NCBI GenBank assembly: GCA_023935145.1
Contig: CM043699.1
Location: forward strand, 63,282,138-63,346,137
DNA length: 64,000 nucleotides
Origin: Bretschneidera sinensis
Lineage: Eukaryota; Streptophyta; Magnoliopsida; Brassicales; Akaniaceae
Direction of reading: 5' to 3'
Shown: piece by piece, positions 11,489 to 21,984 of the stretch
Position numbering within the stretch: the first letter of the stretch is position 1
Layout of the letters: every line of letters begins with the position of its first letter
Program-made: the position numbers and the translations under genes
The notes under the pieces: model-generated
What the model was told of the DNA's origin: nothing
Seen by the model: only the letters and a program-made list of their open reading frames with translations
Database searches by the model: none

Positions 11489-11506
11489 TGTATCATGCAT
11501 GATACA
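11489..11506. repeat. 18-bp perfect palindrome in LTR
   Basis: tgtatcatgcatgataca, inside a wider imperfect dyad ttgtg...cacaa. Confidence 0.9.
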
Positions 11507-13130
11507 TAACACAAAAGGGTGAATAGTGGAGGGAGGCAAAAAGTTTATATATATTGTTTCGTTATTTTTTTTATATATACTTACCAAATCCTGATTGGTT
11601 TTATTCCTTTTACAATTCAAATTACTCTATTTCTTTAAACACTTGGGGACCGAAAGAAATGTTGAAAAAGCAAAATTTTGAAGGTGTTTACGGGAGAATT
11701 TTATAGAGAAGCACGAGAAACTCTAAGAAAAACATAAGGTGTTGACAATCAGCAACCGAGGAGAGCAAGAAAGACAAGAAGGTGATCCATGGGTAGCTCT
11801 AAGTGCTACGTGGTGAGTTAGATTTACTTTAAATAATCGAGATAAATATGAAATATCTAGTGATAATATTATAATAAATTATTAACTTATGCTTTGGTGA
11901 TAGATGAAAGTTGGTTGATAGGTATGATAGGAATAGTGGATGTGTAGAGAATTATTTTATGAGAAATAATATTATTGGAATAATGAGTCGATTTAATAAT
12001 AAAAGCGATAAGTGAAATTCTTGATAAGTTATGGTTGATGATTTGGTATGATTTATGAGGAATGGAAATTTAGTGGATCTTGATAAGCTATGATTGATGA
12101 TTTGATATGATTTATGGGGAGAGAAATTTAGTGGAACTTTTCAAATAATAATTTGAGAATAATCAGGATAGCTAATTTAAATATTTGAATTCATGTTTGT
12201 TTTTACATTATTGTTCATATGCTTATTTCGTATCATTGTTCATATGCATATGCATGAAATAAAAGAATTGGGAGGGGGCCGGTCTAATTGAAAAACCGTG
12301 ACAGTCAGTATCTGCTGGAAATAGAAGAACTAGGAGGGGGCCGATCTAAGATAAAAACATGTCGACATGTAGGAAGACGTTCCCTAATAATAATTCATGC
12401 ACTGCATTTGTTTTAAATATTGATTGTATTACTGAAATGCTGAAGTGTTGTTTGTTATTGTAAATTTATTTATAGATAAATGAGTCTCACAAAGAGACAA
12501 TTATAGTGAGAAAGAAACATAGAAGTATGATATGATAAAAACCATCTAAATGGTAGACTTTATGCTGTGAACCTCATAATGAGGTAATTATGAGATAATT
12601 GATGGTTTTAAAGTGAGCAAATATATAAGAATGAGAGATTGATAGAGAATGAGACTTATGATATGTGTAGTGATAGTAGAATGCTATAGTCAAGTTTTAT
12701 GAGATATAAATAATTAAATATTAAAAGACTATTTATATAAATTGAATACTTCTAGTAAATTTAATTCACTGAGCTTGTAAAGCTCATCCGTCATTGTACA
12801 ATGATTTCAGGTAGCATGCAGGACAAATAGTTTGGTGAGTTAAGGTTCAGATAAAATCATTATATGTAAGCCACGTACGTGTCCACATCCTCAGACTAAT
12901 GAGAAAATAAAATAATAATTTATTTGTAAATATTCATGCATTTTACATGGTATTTAATGTTAAAGTCAAGATCAGAGTGATGTATCTTCACTGTTGAGGG
13001 TTGAGGATTGATGTAAAAAAAATTTATGCTGGTATTTTTTTATTGTTGCATATATGTGTCGTGCTGGGATTTTCAAAATGTGACAACACCATCTCGAGGG
13101 TGGCCAACCCGAGATGAGTCGTTCCAATTT

Positions 13131-13142
13131 TGGTATCAGTGC
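13131..13142 (+). promoter_or_regulatory. Primer-binding site, initiator tRNA-Met type
   Basis: tggtatcagtgc, one change from the usual plant tggtatcagagc, five bases after the LTR. Confidence 0.8.
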
Positions 13143-13216
13143 ATTAGATTTTATGATTATGTAGACTGCATAAGAACTTAAAGAAGTGGAAGATCTAAAT
13201 AAATTATAGTCTGAGG

Positions 13217-14200
13217 ATGCCACGTGGACGTGCTAGAGCTTGAGTTAGAGTCGTTGATTTGAGAGGGTGTGGTAGGCCCCCAATATTTTGACAAGTCGAG
13301 GTTGAGTCTGAATCTGTGATTACTAGAAGGGAACATGTTGACAGTATAATTGTGAGAGAATCTAAAAATGGATGTAACATATGATAGAGTTGTTAACCTA
13401 TAGCATAGACTTGATGAACAGGCTAGCACAGTGCCTGAGGTTGATTTAAATCCAGTAATGGTAAATGTTCAAAAGGGAAAAAGTGAGTTTACGTATGAGA
13501 TGCATAGAGATTGTTTTCTTAGATACATTAAGTCGAATGCCTTGTTGTTTAAAGGATCTATGAATGCTTTTAAGCCTGAGTTTTGGGAGAAACATGTAAA
13601 GAGATTATTTGGTATTTTACCAGTAACTGATAGGCAGATGGTTGCCTTTGCTTCGTTTGAGTTAGAAGGAGAAGTTTTGGAATTGTGGGAGGATACTCTT
13701 CCCAGAGTAAGTGCATATGTTGATTAACCCTTTAACCTGGAATAGATTGAAGGAGGTTTTCCTTGATAAATACTTTCCATATACCTTTAGAGCCCAACAA
13801 GATAGAAAATTTTTTTGAGGCAAATATATTGAATATGACTCAGTATGATAAGAGATTTGTGGCTTTGTCAAGGTTTGTACCGGAAATGGTAGACCTAAAG
13901 GAGAAGAAGTGTAAGAGGTTCATAGATGAACTATGATTTAAGATTTGATAAAAAAATATCTTACGTAAGACATATGAATTATGTCAGGTTGGAGGATATA
14001 GCACTTCAGATTGAGAAGGATGTAATGGAATTTAGATGAAAGAGCAATTGGCGGAAGAAGTCTAGATTTGAGGAACCCAGAGGTGGAACCAGTATAAGTG
14101 TGTAGGGTGGGAGACCACCCAGATGAGGCGTTCCTTATCATAGGGAACTGAAGTATAGAGTCAGAGGCAAGCAAGATCTATTACCTCTGTAGCTCAGAAT
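13217..14200 (+). pseudogene. gag remnant (Tekay/Del-type)
   Basis: Starts MPRGRARA then a stop. The best preserved part is the frame 13431-13727 with FWEKHVKRLFGILPVTDRQM and ELEGEVLELWEDTLPRVSA, the gag capsid segment of plant chromoviruses. It then shifts frame and continues weakly to about 14200 (SRFVPEMVDL-like). The zinc knuckle is not seen. It is dead, with many stops. Confidence 0.75.
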
Positions 14201-14340
14201 ACTATCGGTGGGACACTTAGATTTGGGAGACAGGTTATAGGAACTGGGAGTCATGGCAGAGGAAGTAAGTATGCCACCATGGGGAAGTGGTAATTTGATA
14301 TATGACTGAGAAACAAAAGTTTTTTATAAATGTGAATTTT

Positions 14341-15124
14341 GGCTAAAAGAAATGACCTTCTTGGAACATGTAATATCTGGAGATGGCATAACAGTTGATC
14401 CACAAAAGGTAAAGGCAATGTTAAGTTGGGAGAGACCAGCTAATGTGACTGATATTAAAATCTTCTTGGGGTTAGCTTGTTATTATAGATGTTTCTTTCA
14501 TAGATTTTCTATTATTGTAATACTGTTGACTAGACTAACCAGGAAAGATGTGAGATTTGTGTGGTGAGGGAAGTGTGAGAAAAAAAAATTCCAATTACTA
14601 AAGGAGAAATTGACTACAGCTCCAATATTGGTGCTTCTTTCTGGTAATGCGTCGCATCAATGGTTGGGATATGTGTAACATAGGAAAGCTGTGGCCTATA
14701 CTTCTAGGAAATTGAAGATTCATGATAGAAATTACCCTACTCATGACTTAGAGTTGGCTGTTATAGTGTTTACTTTAAAGATTGGAGACATCATCTGTAT
14801 GGAACCATTTGTGAGATATTCATGGGTTATAAGAGTTTAACATATTTAACTACCCAGAGAGAGTTGAATTTGAGGCAAAGATGGTGGATGGAGTTTATTA
14901 GTAACTATGATTGTAAAATTCACTATCATCTAGAACATGCGAAGGTGATAGCTGATGCATTGAGTAGAAAGTCTACAAGAATGTTAACTGCTATTGGGAA
15001 TCCTGATGTAAAATTGATGATAGATTTAAAAGAGATAAGAATGAAATTGAATGTCAGTGATAGAGGATCATCGTTAATGAATATGGTTATATCCATAGTA
15101 AAATGCTTTAGAGATACAAGGTAG
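14341..15124 (+). pseudogene. Reverse transcriptase C-terminus and RNase H remnant
   Basis: 14352-14567 reads FLEHVISGDGITVDPQKVKA and FLGLACYYRCFF, the thumb/connection end of a Ty3/gypsy reverse transcriptase. The RNase H part follows with [20 protein letters not shown], and then 14822-15124 with [20 protein letters not shown] and [13 protein letters not shown]. The catalytic palm and protease are deleted, since gag ends about 140 bp upstream. Not functional. Confidence 0.82.
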
Positions 15125-15396
15125 AGATGAAGAGATAGAAAAGATTAAGCATTGAGTGCTTACTAGAAAGCAATATGAGTTCAAAATTTGAAATGAGGGT
15201 ATTTTGGGTATTAGAACACGAATTTATGTTCCGAATAATTTGGAGTTGAGAATGGAGATAATGAGAGAGGCACATGATGATTCAGATTTGATGCAACCAA
15301 GTAACAATAAGATGTATAGATGATTGAGACAGAATTTCTGGTGGTCAGGATTGAAGAGGGATATAGCTGATATTGTGAGGTTGTATGAAGCACCAT
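15125..15396 (+). pseudogene. Integrase N-terminal remnant joined to a truncated LTR
   Basis: Encodes degraded integrase zinc-binding sequence ending LRQNFWWSGLKRDIADIVRLYEA, where the family normally has the second Cys pair. Coding sequence then stops abruptly and LTR sequence begins in mid-LTR, marking a deletion joint near 15397. Confidence 0.7.
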
Positions 15397-17037
15397 TAAG
15401 CATATATATATATACACTTACCAAATCTTGATTGATTTTCTTCCTTTTACAATTCAAATTACTCTCTTTCTTTAAACACTTGGGGACCGAAAAAAAAGTT
15501 GAAAGAACAAAATTTTGAAGGGGTTTACAAAAGAATTTTATAGAGAACCTCGGGAAGCTCTAAGAAAAACATAAGGTGTTGACGATCAGCAACCGGGGGA
15601 AATTGCTGAGAGGAGCAAGAAAGACAAGGAGGTGATTCACAGGTAGCTCTAAGTGCTACACGGTGAGTTAGATTTATTTTAAGTAATCAAGATAAATATG
15701 AAATATCTAGTGATAATATTAGAATAAATTATTAACTTATGCTTTGGTGATAGATGAAAGTTGGTTGATAGGTATGATAGGAATAGTGGATGTGTAGATA
15801 ATTATTTAATGAGAAATAATATTATTGGAATAATGAGTCGATTTAATAATAAAAGCGATAAGTGAAATTCTTGATGAGCTATGGTTGATAATTTGATATG
15901 ACTTATGAGGAGAGGAAATTTAGTGGATCTTGACAAGCTATGATTGATGATTTGATCTGATTTATGAGGAGAGGAATTTAGTGGAACTTTTCAAATAATA
16001 ATTTGAGAATAATCAGGATAGCTAATTTAAATATTTGAATCAATTTTTTTATATATTATTGTTCATACACTTATTTCATATCATTGTTCATATGCATATG
16101 CATGAAATAAAAGAACCAGGAGGGGGTCAAACTAATTGAAAAATCGTGACAATCAATATATGCTAGAAAAATATGAAAACCGTGACAGCTGGTAGATTCT
16201 GAAAATAAATGAAAACCGTGACAGCCAGTATATATTGGAAATAAATGAAAACCGTGAAAGCTAGTATATGTTAGAAATAAAAGAACCTGGTGGGGTGGGT
16301 CTAAGATAAAAACATGTCGACATGTGGGAAGATGTTCCCTAATAATAATTCATGCATTGCATCTGTTTTAAATATTGATTGTATGACTGAAATGCTGAAG
16401 TGTTTTTTGTTATTATAAATTTATTTATAGATGAATGAGTCTCACAGAGAGACAGTTATGATGAGAAAGAAACATAGAAGTATGATATGATAAGCCATCT
16501 GCTTTATGTAGTGAACCTCATAACGAGGTAATTATGAGATAATTTATGGTTTTAAAGTGAACAGATACATAAGAAAGAGAGATTGATAGAGAATTGAACT
16601 TATGATATGTGTAGTGATAGTAGAATGCTATTGTCAAGTTTTATGAGATATAAATGATTAAATATTAAAAGACTATTTATACAAATTGAATACTTCTAGT
16701 AAATTTAATTCACTGAGCTTGTGAAGCTCATCCCTCATTGTACAATGATTTCAGGTAGCAGGCAGGGCAAATAGTTTGGTGAATGGAGGTTCAGACAAAA
16801 TCATTATCTATAAGCTACGTACATGTCCACATCCTCAGACTAATGAGAAAATAAAATAAAATTTATTTGTAAATATTAATGCATTTTACATTGTATCTCC
16901 CCTTTTAAGGGTTGAGGATTGATGTAAAAGAAATTTCTGTTGGTATTTTTTTATTGTTGCATATACGTGTCGTGCTCGGATTTTCAAAATGTGACAACAC
17001 CGTCTCGGGGGTGACTAACCCTGGATGGGTCGTTACA
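15397..17037 (+). repeat. 3' LTR (5'-truncated) of the 11194-17037 element
   Basis: Begins in the middle of the LTR at the acacttaccaaatcttgatt segment, which corresponds to about 11578 in the 5' LTR. It ends gatgggtcgttaca. It carries four exactly 36-bp-spaced minisatellite units at 16138-16275, against about one in the 5' LTR. Confidence 0.85.
16138..16275. repeat. 36-bp minisatellite, four units, in LTR
   Basis: The word cgtga begins at 16145, 16181, 16217 and 16253, exactly 36 bases apart. Unit: ccgtgacagccagtatat then attggaaataaatgaaaa. Other copies of the LTR hold one to four units. Confidence 0.9.
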
Positions 17038-18260
17038 TGTGATTAGGCTTTATGCATGTCATTTGAAGGGGCAATCTCAAGGGCAATCGTTGGCAGCAGT
17101 TGGTATTGATGCCAAGACTAGTTTATATCTATTGAGATATGTTATGGTTGAAACTGAGACTAAGAAAAGCTAAACTTTTTTTCTTGGAGCACCTTCTAGA
17201 TGACATTGGATCTATTAATGATAAAGGGAGGACCTTTATATCTATACAACAAAAGGTAGTTTTTTTTTTCTTTTCCTTACTTATTTAATATTTATTGCTT
17301 CTTCAATATATTTAATATTTGTACATGCACTGAACTATTTTTTACTTGGTGTAGGTTCTAGTTCCCACTTTTGAAGCATTGATACCAGGTGTTGAGATCA
17401 GATTTTGTCTCATGCATCTTTACGGTAACCCGAAAAAGCTGTAGAAGGGTCAGGCCATTAAAGATTATTTGTGGTCAATAACTACTACTACCACTTTTAA
17501 AAGGTGAGAGCATTAGATGAATGAAATCAAGAATATAGAGGTTTGGGCATACAATTGGTTGATGGAGAAGTTAGTCCAACACTGGATTAGGTATGCCTTT
17601 AGCTCTAGAACTAAGCATGACTTACTTCTCAATAATTTAAGTGAGTCATTTAATTCTTTTATCTTAGAGACTAGAGATCAGCCTATCTTGTCACTCCTAG
17701 AAATGATTAGAACCAAGCTAATGGTTAGGATTGTTGAGAACAGAGATATGATGATGAGATACAATGGACTTATTTGTCTAAAGATTCAAACGATTTTAGA
17801 GAAACAAAAGGTCTGGATTAGGCATAGTGTCTCTACTAGTTCTGGTGGCAATAAAATTTAGGTGCCTATTAAAGGGAATAAGTATGTCCTTGACCTAGAG
17901 AAGCACACATACACTTGTTATAAATGGGATTTGACTGGCATATCATGCTCACATGCCATAAGTGTAATCTATTATATGAGGAGAAGCCTAGAGGAATTTG
18001 TGAATAAGTTCTGCAGCACCCATAGGCCATACTGCAACACCAACAAGCCCTATTGTAGCACCAACAGGCCCTACTAAAGCATCCAATGCCCCTACAGGCT
18101 CTCCAAGAGTCATCATCATCCCATAGGAGAATTTACTTGCTGCATCTAATGCGATGAGGTACAGAAGGTTGATTTAAAGTTTGGAACCCTCAAATGGTGT
18201 TTCTTCAAGAAAATCAAAGGTTGATGGGAAAATGGAAGATTTTCAGAATGATTTGTGTTA
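17038..18260 (+). pseudogene. MULE (Mutator-like) transposase, C-terminal part
   Basis: Resumes after the gypsy insertion with CHLKG and AAVGIDAKTSLY, then FFLGAPSR/LLDDIGSIND and IKDYLWSITTTTTFKR. The frame 17517-17861 contains NEIKNIEVWAYNWLMEKL and NNLSESFNSFIL. 17862-18077 holds a SWIM zinc finger (YTCYKWDLTGISCSHAISVI: Cys, Cys-x-His). These are the DDE-transposase and SWIM parts of plant MULEs, which cut and paste DNA. Frameshifts and stops near 17170, 17440 and 17860 inactivate it. Confidence 0.85.
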
Positions 18261-19135
18261 GGAAATGTGGTTTTTTGTAGTGGATTTTCTCTACTCGGAT
18301 AGTTTATGCCTCTTATTTAGTGTTATGACATTTCTTTTGTACGTGCTTATGTTGCCAAACACTAATTTTGTAATTTTGTACATGCTTATGTTGTCAAGTG
18401 GTTGGAATTAGGTGGATAATATATGATGTACTATTTGTAAGTGCTTATGTTGTCAATCATTGACTGATTTTGTGAGCTAGGAAATAGATGGTTTTTTTTT
18501 TTTTTTTTTTTTTTTTTTAGTGCACAGTATGTAAATGCTTATGTTGTCACGCACTGATTTTGGGAATTGAGAAATAGGTAGTTTTTTGTAGTGCATAGTT
18601 TGTAAGTACTTATGCTATGAAACACTGGTTTTAAATATGCCAATTATAGATATGGAAATGGATTGATTTAAGTCAATTAAAGGTGTTGTTAAATCATTCT
18701 TACACTTTTATTGCTTCCAATTACTGTATTGATTCTGGTCAATTCCCATATTCCTTGATCATAATGACTACACAGTTAGCATTCTGCAACTATACAAATT
18801 GTTGTTGTCATTACAAGACCCATATATGTAAACTGTGTAATCATTCAACAATGTATTGTCACAAACACCATTAAAGCATTGATTTATAGACATTACAACA
18901 AACAAAACTCAATTCAACAAGACATTAAAGCACATAGAACTCCATTAAATCATTTTGCAACATCTATCATTCATTGATTTAAACATTATAGCAAACAACT
19001 TTCATTCAAGAATTTTGACAAACACCTACCATCCATTACAACAAACACCTACCTATACAGATTATAACAAGCAATCATATCTCATTCCAACAACTACTTA
19101 TGACTAGAAGTAAGTACCATAATACATAAAGAAAA
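18261..19135. other. Noncoding MULE interior
   Basis: AT-rich DNA between the two convergent MULE genes. It includes a poly-T run (about 18492-18529) and loosely repeated segments of the type gtgcttatgttgtcaa (18350-18620). No gene is seen. Confidence 0.5.
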
Positions 19136-19497
19136 TCAAAAAAGAAGGGTTGAAGACTCCCCAAGCATGAACCAGTACAATCTTTCCTTTCTGTGATGCA
19201 ACTTTACTAGCTCCAACAATTTTCCATTCTCCAAGTATGATTTCGGTAGCATCTCCTTCCTACGGTCGCACATAGGTACATCAAACCAATTAAAAAAATC
19301 CACAATCTCCAGCACCTTGTGAATGAAAATCGATGAAAAATAAGCCCCAAAAACATCAAAAATATTCTTAATACAGATATTACCTGCAATTAGAACAAAT
19401 TGCATGTTTGACGCAAGCATAGAAATGCCTGCTAAGATCCTTAGAATTCTTTGATATCTTCAAACACGAAGAAATACCATAGTAGCACAGTCTCTAG
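19136..19497 (-). pseudogene. GRF-type zinc-finger ORF of the MULE
   Basis: Minus strand, two exons. Exon 1 (about 19497-19384) encodes CYYGISSCLKISKNSKDLSR and HFYACVKHAICSNC. It is followed by a GT donor at 19383, an AG acceptor at 19317-19316, and exon 2 (19315-19136) with DFFNWFDVPMCDRRKEMLP and a helical tail ending RLYWFMLGESSTLLF. The Cys pattern and FFNWFD match the GRF zinc finger found in second ORFs of plant MULEs and in some nucleic-acid repair enzymes. The expected C-x-C is CYY, and a TAG precedes the frame. It converges on the transposase gene. Confidence 0.65.
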
Positions 19498-20152
19498 TTT
19501 TGGTTAGAAATTCTAAGGGAGTTGTGTTTGTTATCTCTTACTCGTCTCTCCCTCATCTCTCTTTTCTCTCGTTTTTTTTTTGCACGAAATTTTACTCCAG
19601 GAATCGTCTTTCTTCACGTGCGTTGATTTATTCTACATTAATGAGGGACTTGTTGTACTCATAAGATGAGAGGAAGGTAAATGAAGACCCATTTTGAAGT
19701 GATGTTACGGAAATGCCCCCATTTATACCACATATGTGCGTCACACGTGGAGTTTTAACATCTCAAATGAATGGGAGTTGATAGAAGCCCTGATTGAGGC
19801 AATGTCAAAGATATGAAGGGTCCCTTAAAAAAAATAAGATGTGAAGAGTCAATCAAAGTAAATTGAAAACTCAAGGGTTAATTAGAATATTGAACAAACC
19901 TCAGGAGCTAAAACATAGTTTTCCCAAAAGTAAAACAAAATGAACCTAACCATCTAACGAAAAGTAACAACCAACGTGTCATGTGATTTTGGCTAATCAA
20001 GAATGATAGAGTTTGTTTGTTTACTTCTTAAAGATAGTTGTGGCCCCTCTTGGAAGATACATTTCAACTGTTAACTTCATGTCTTTGCAACTTTTTTTAC
20101 CAAAAAGGAAAATTGTCTTTACAACTACCGGTTAACAAATTAAATATATGGG
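19498..20152. repeat. Probable right end of the MULE and flank
   Basis: Upstream region of the GRF ORF, followed by the segments aaactcaagggttaattaga and taaaacatagttttcccaaa (about 19826-19935) that resemble MULE terminal repeat sequence. The left terminal repeat is missing, so it cannot be confirmed. No gene is seen after it. Confidence 0.3.
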
Positions 20153-20273
20153 TCTAGCTTCGAGGGCGGTTCTCTTGAGTATCTAAGAGGAAGGCTGACT
20201 TAGGCATTCCAAGGAAGTGTTTCCGAGCCTAAGGCCGCACGGTTAGTGATTTAAGCTTGTAGCCAGTGACAGG

Positions 20274-20285
20274 TGGTATTAGAGC
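20274..20285 (+). promoter_or_regulatory. Primer-binding site, initiator tRNA-Met type
   Basis: tggtattagagc, one C-to-T change from tggtatcagagc, right after the LTR-like end ...agccagtgac. Confidence 0.75.
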
Positions 20286-20313
20286 AAAAGTTCAACGAGA
20301 CTTTTGAGAAGAG

Positions 20314-20420
20314 ATGGCAACCGCTTCCGATGTTGGCAACCTAGCTCATGACGGTCATGAGACCCGAGGGAGGGTGGCCAAGAAGGCTAGTTTAAAGGAT
20401 ATGATGTCAAGCATGGATGC
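20314..20420 (+). pseudogene. gag N-terminus of the old Met-primed element (first part)
   Basis: An ATG at 20314 opens a frame MATASDVGNLAHDGH to MMSSMD that is cut by the insertion at 20421. The bases gatgc (20416-20420) are repeated at 26993-26997, where the frame resumes with RLAKVELVMGEMWDKF. This fits a chromovirus-like gag N-terminus with a helical, acidic segment. Confidence 0.72.
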
Positions 20421-21675
20421 TGAAAAGTACTTAAATATTCATATTTAAGCCCCTTAATTTACATTTGTTGAGCCCTTTGTTTACGTATTTTATTCCATTT
20501 TACTCCTTTTTGTGTTTTCTATGTTTTTATAGGTTTTTGGAAGAAAGGAAGCATTTTGGAGCTCAGAGAGCAAATCTGGAAAAAAAATTGGTGTTTGTCT
20601 AGTGCGCTTGAGCGCACCAACACTCGTACCCACAAGAAGAAGGCTCGAGTACAGCAGTCCAAGATCGAGCGCACACACATTAGTAAAACATCAAAACGGC
20701 AGCTCCTATTTTGGAAATAATTGTAAGGTTTTGTTTTCTGAGTTTTAGGGTTTCTAGATGTTCCAAAGCCTTATAAATAGGCCCGTAAAACACAGAGAGG
20801 GGGGCTTCCTTTTAGTTTTAGTTTTAGGTCGGGAGGCCAAAGGCTAGAGGAGATTTCACAGAAGAATTGACGACTCTTCAATGGAGCTCTCTCGGGTTTC
20901 TTCTTTCCTTTATTTTATTATGTATAACTAAACTTTTAGTAGGGCTTGGTTGAAGCCCTAATTATGTTTAATCAATAATTCAGTATTGGCACCTTTGCGA
21001 TATTTATGTTGTGATACTTAACTTGATAAATGCCTGTGTTTATTTAAATTCCTCATATGTGTTTGCTAATCAACTTATGCATGTGGTATAGATTAGTTAG
21101 CTGAATCAATTTGGATGACTGAGTCCTGGGTTCAACATTAGTAACACAAGATATCCACGCCGGATTCTTGGGATTAATCAACATGGGAAACCGAGAGCGG
21201 ACCAAGCCCTAAGTCTCATGTGGTTGTCAACTTCCACAGATCCTATGCTTTCTTAAAGAACAACTCAGTATACACCATGCTGAATCCCTTAAGAAAGAAA
21301 AGAGTTAGAGTATACACCATGCCTAACTCATTGCTTAGGGAAATCAATAGCTTAAGGAGTAGACCAAGCCCTTAGGTTGACAAACATTAGGTATTCATAG
21401 CACAAGTAGAGTATTGGCATACTATTTTGTTGTGGTAGCATGATTAGTGGTGGATATCAAGTCCCTATGCCTTTATCATTATTATTAATTCAAACCCAAT
21501 ATTTATTTCTCTTGTTTTTATTTTTATCTTGCGAATTTAATTCTAAATCGCAATTTACCAATCCCTGTGGAGATGATCTCGCATTTGCACACTATGCTGC
21601 TATTGACCTTGGGCACTTGGAAGTAAAACAAGTTAGATTATTTACTTATTTATTTAGGTAGATAATCGCACAACA
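20421..21675 (+). repeat. 5' LTR of the 20421-26992 element
   Basis: Starts tgaaaagtacttaaatattc and ends taatcgcacaaca. It contains the gcgcttgagcgca-type motifs (20585-20690) and the gatatccacgccggattctt segment shared with the LTR at 5520-6802. Confidence 0.92.
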
Positions 21676-21681
21676 AGTTTT

Positions 21682-21699
21682 TAGCACCGTTGCCGAGGA
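21682..21699 (+). promoter_or_regulatory. Primer-binding site, tRNA-Asp (decayed)
   Basis: tagcaccgttgccgagga against tggcgccgttgccgggga; all three differences are G to A. Confidence 0.85.
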
Positions 21700-21984
21700 T
21701 TGCGCTAAATTTCTTTTTGGAATTACTTTCGTTAGTTTTTATTTTATTTTATTTATTTTGTTATATTTTATTTTTATCCAAAAAAATCAAATTTATTCTT
21801 TCTTTTCGTTTTCTGTTTTTCTGTTTCAGGTCTGCAGCAGAGCAATTTATGGCCTTGCGATCGAGCGCAGTGCGCACTTCACACTGAGATCGCGAGTGGT
21901 TCTTGGTGCACTCAAGCACAAAAGGTCCAAAAACTACCATGTAGCAGTACTGAAACTGCTGCTCTGAATAGTTGCTGCTGATTC

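Larger units (their letters stand above)
11194..13126 (+). repeat. 5' LTR of the 11194-17037 element
   Basis: About 1933 bp, starting tgtaatactagtattcgt and ending gatgagtcgttcca. It holds a 13-bp-stem hairpin (11419-11453), an 18-bp palindrome (11489-11506) and one unit of the 36-bp minisatellite (about 12292). Confidence 0.85.
11194..17037 (+). mobile_element. Tekay/Del-type gypsy element, internally deleted, inserted in the MULE
   Basis: 5' LTR 11194-13126, Met-type primer site, gag, end of RT plus RNase H, start of integrase, then a 5'-truncated 3' LTR (about 15397-17037). Flanking duplications tgtga at 11189-11193 and 17038-17042 are identical, so the insertion is real and the ends are original. 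Protease, most of RT and most of integrase are missing. The coding frames carry many stops. Confidence 0.88.

Noticed and set aside
16138..16275. CRISPR-like array
   Set aside because: The units are contiguous 36-bp tandem repeats without unique spacers, within an LTR of a eukaryotic genome.
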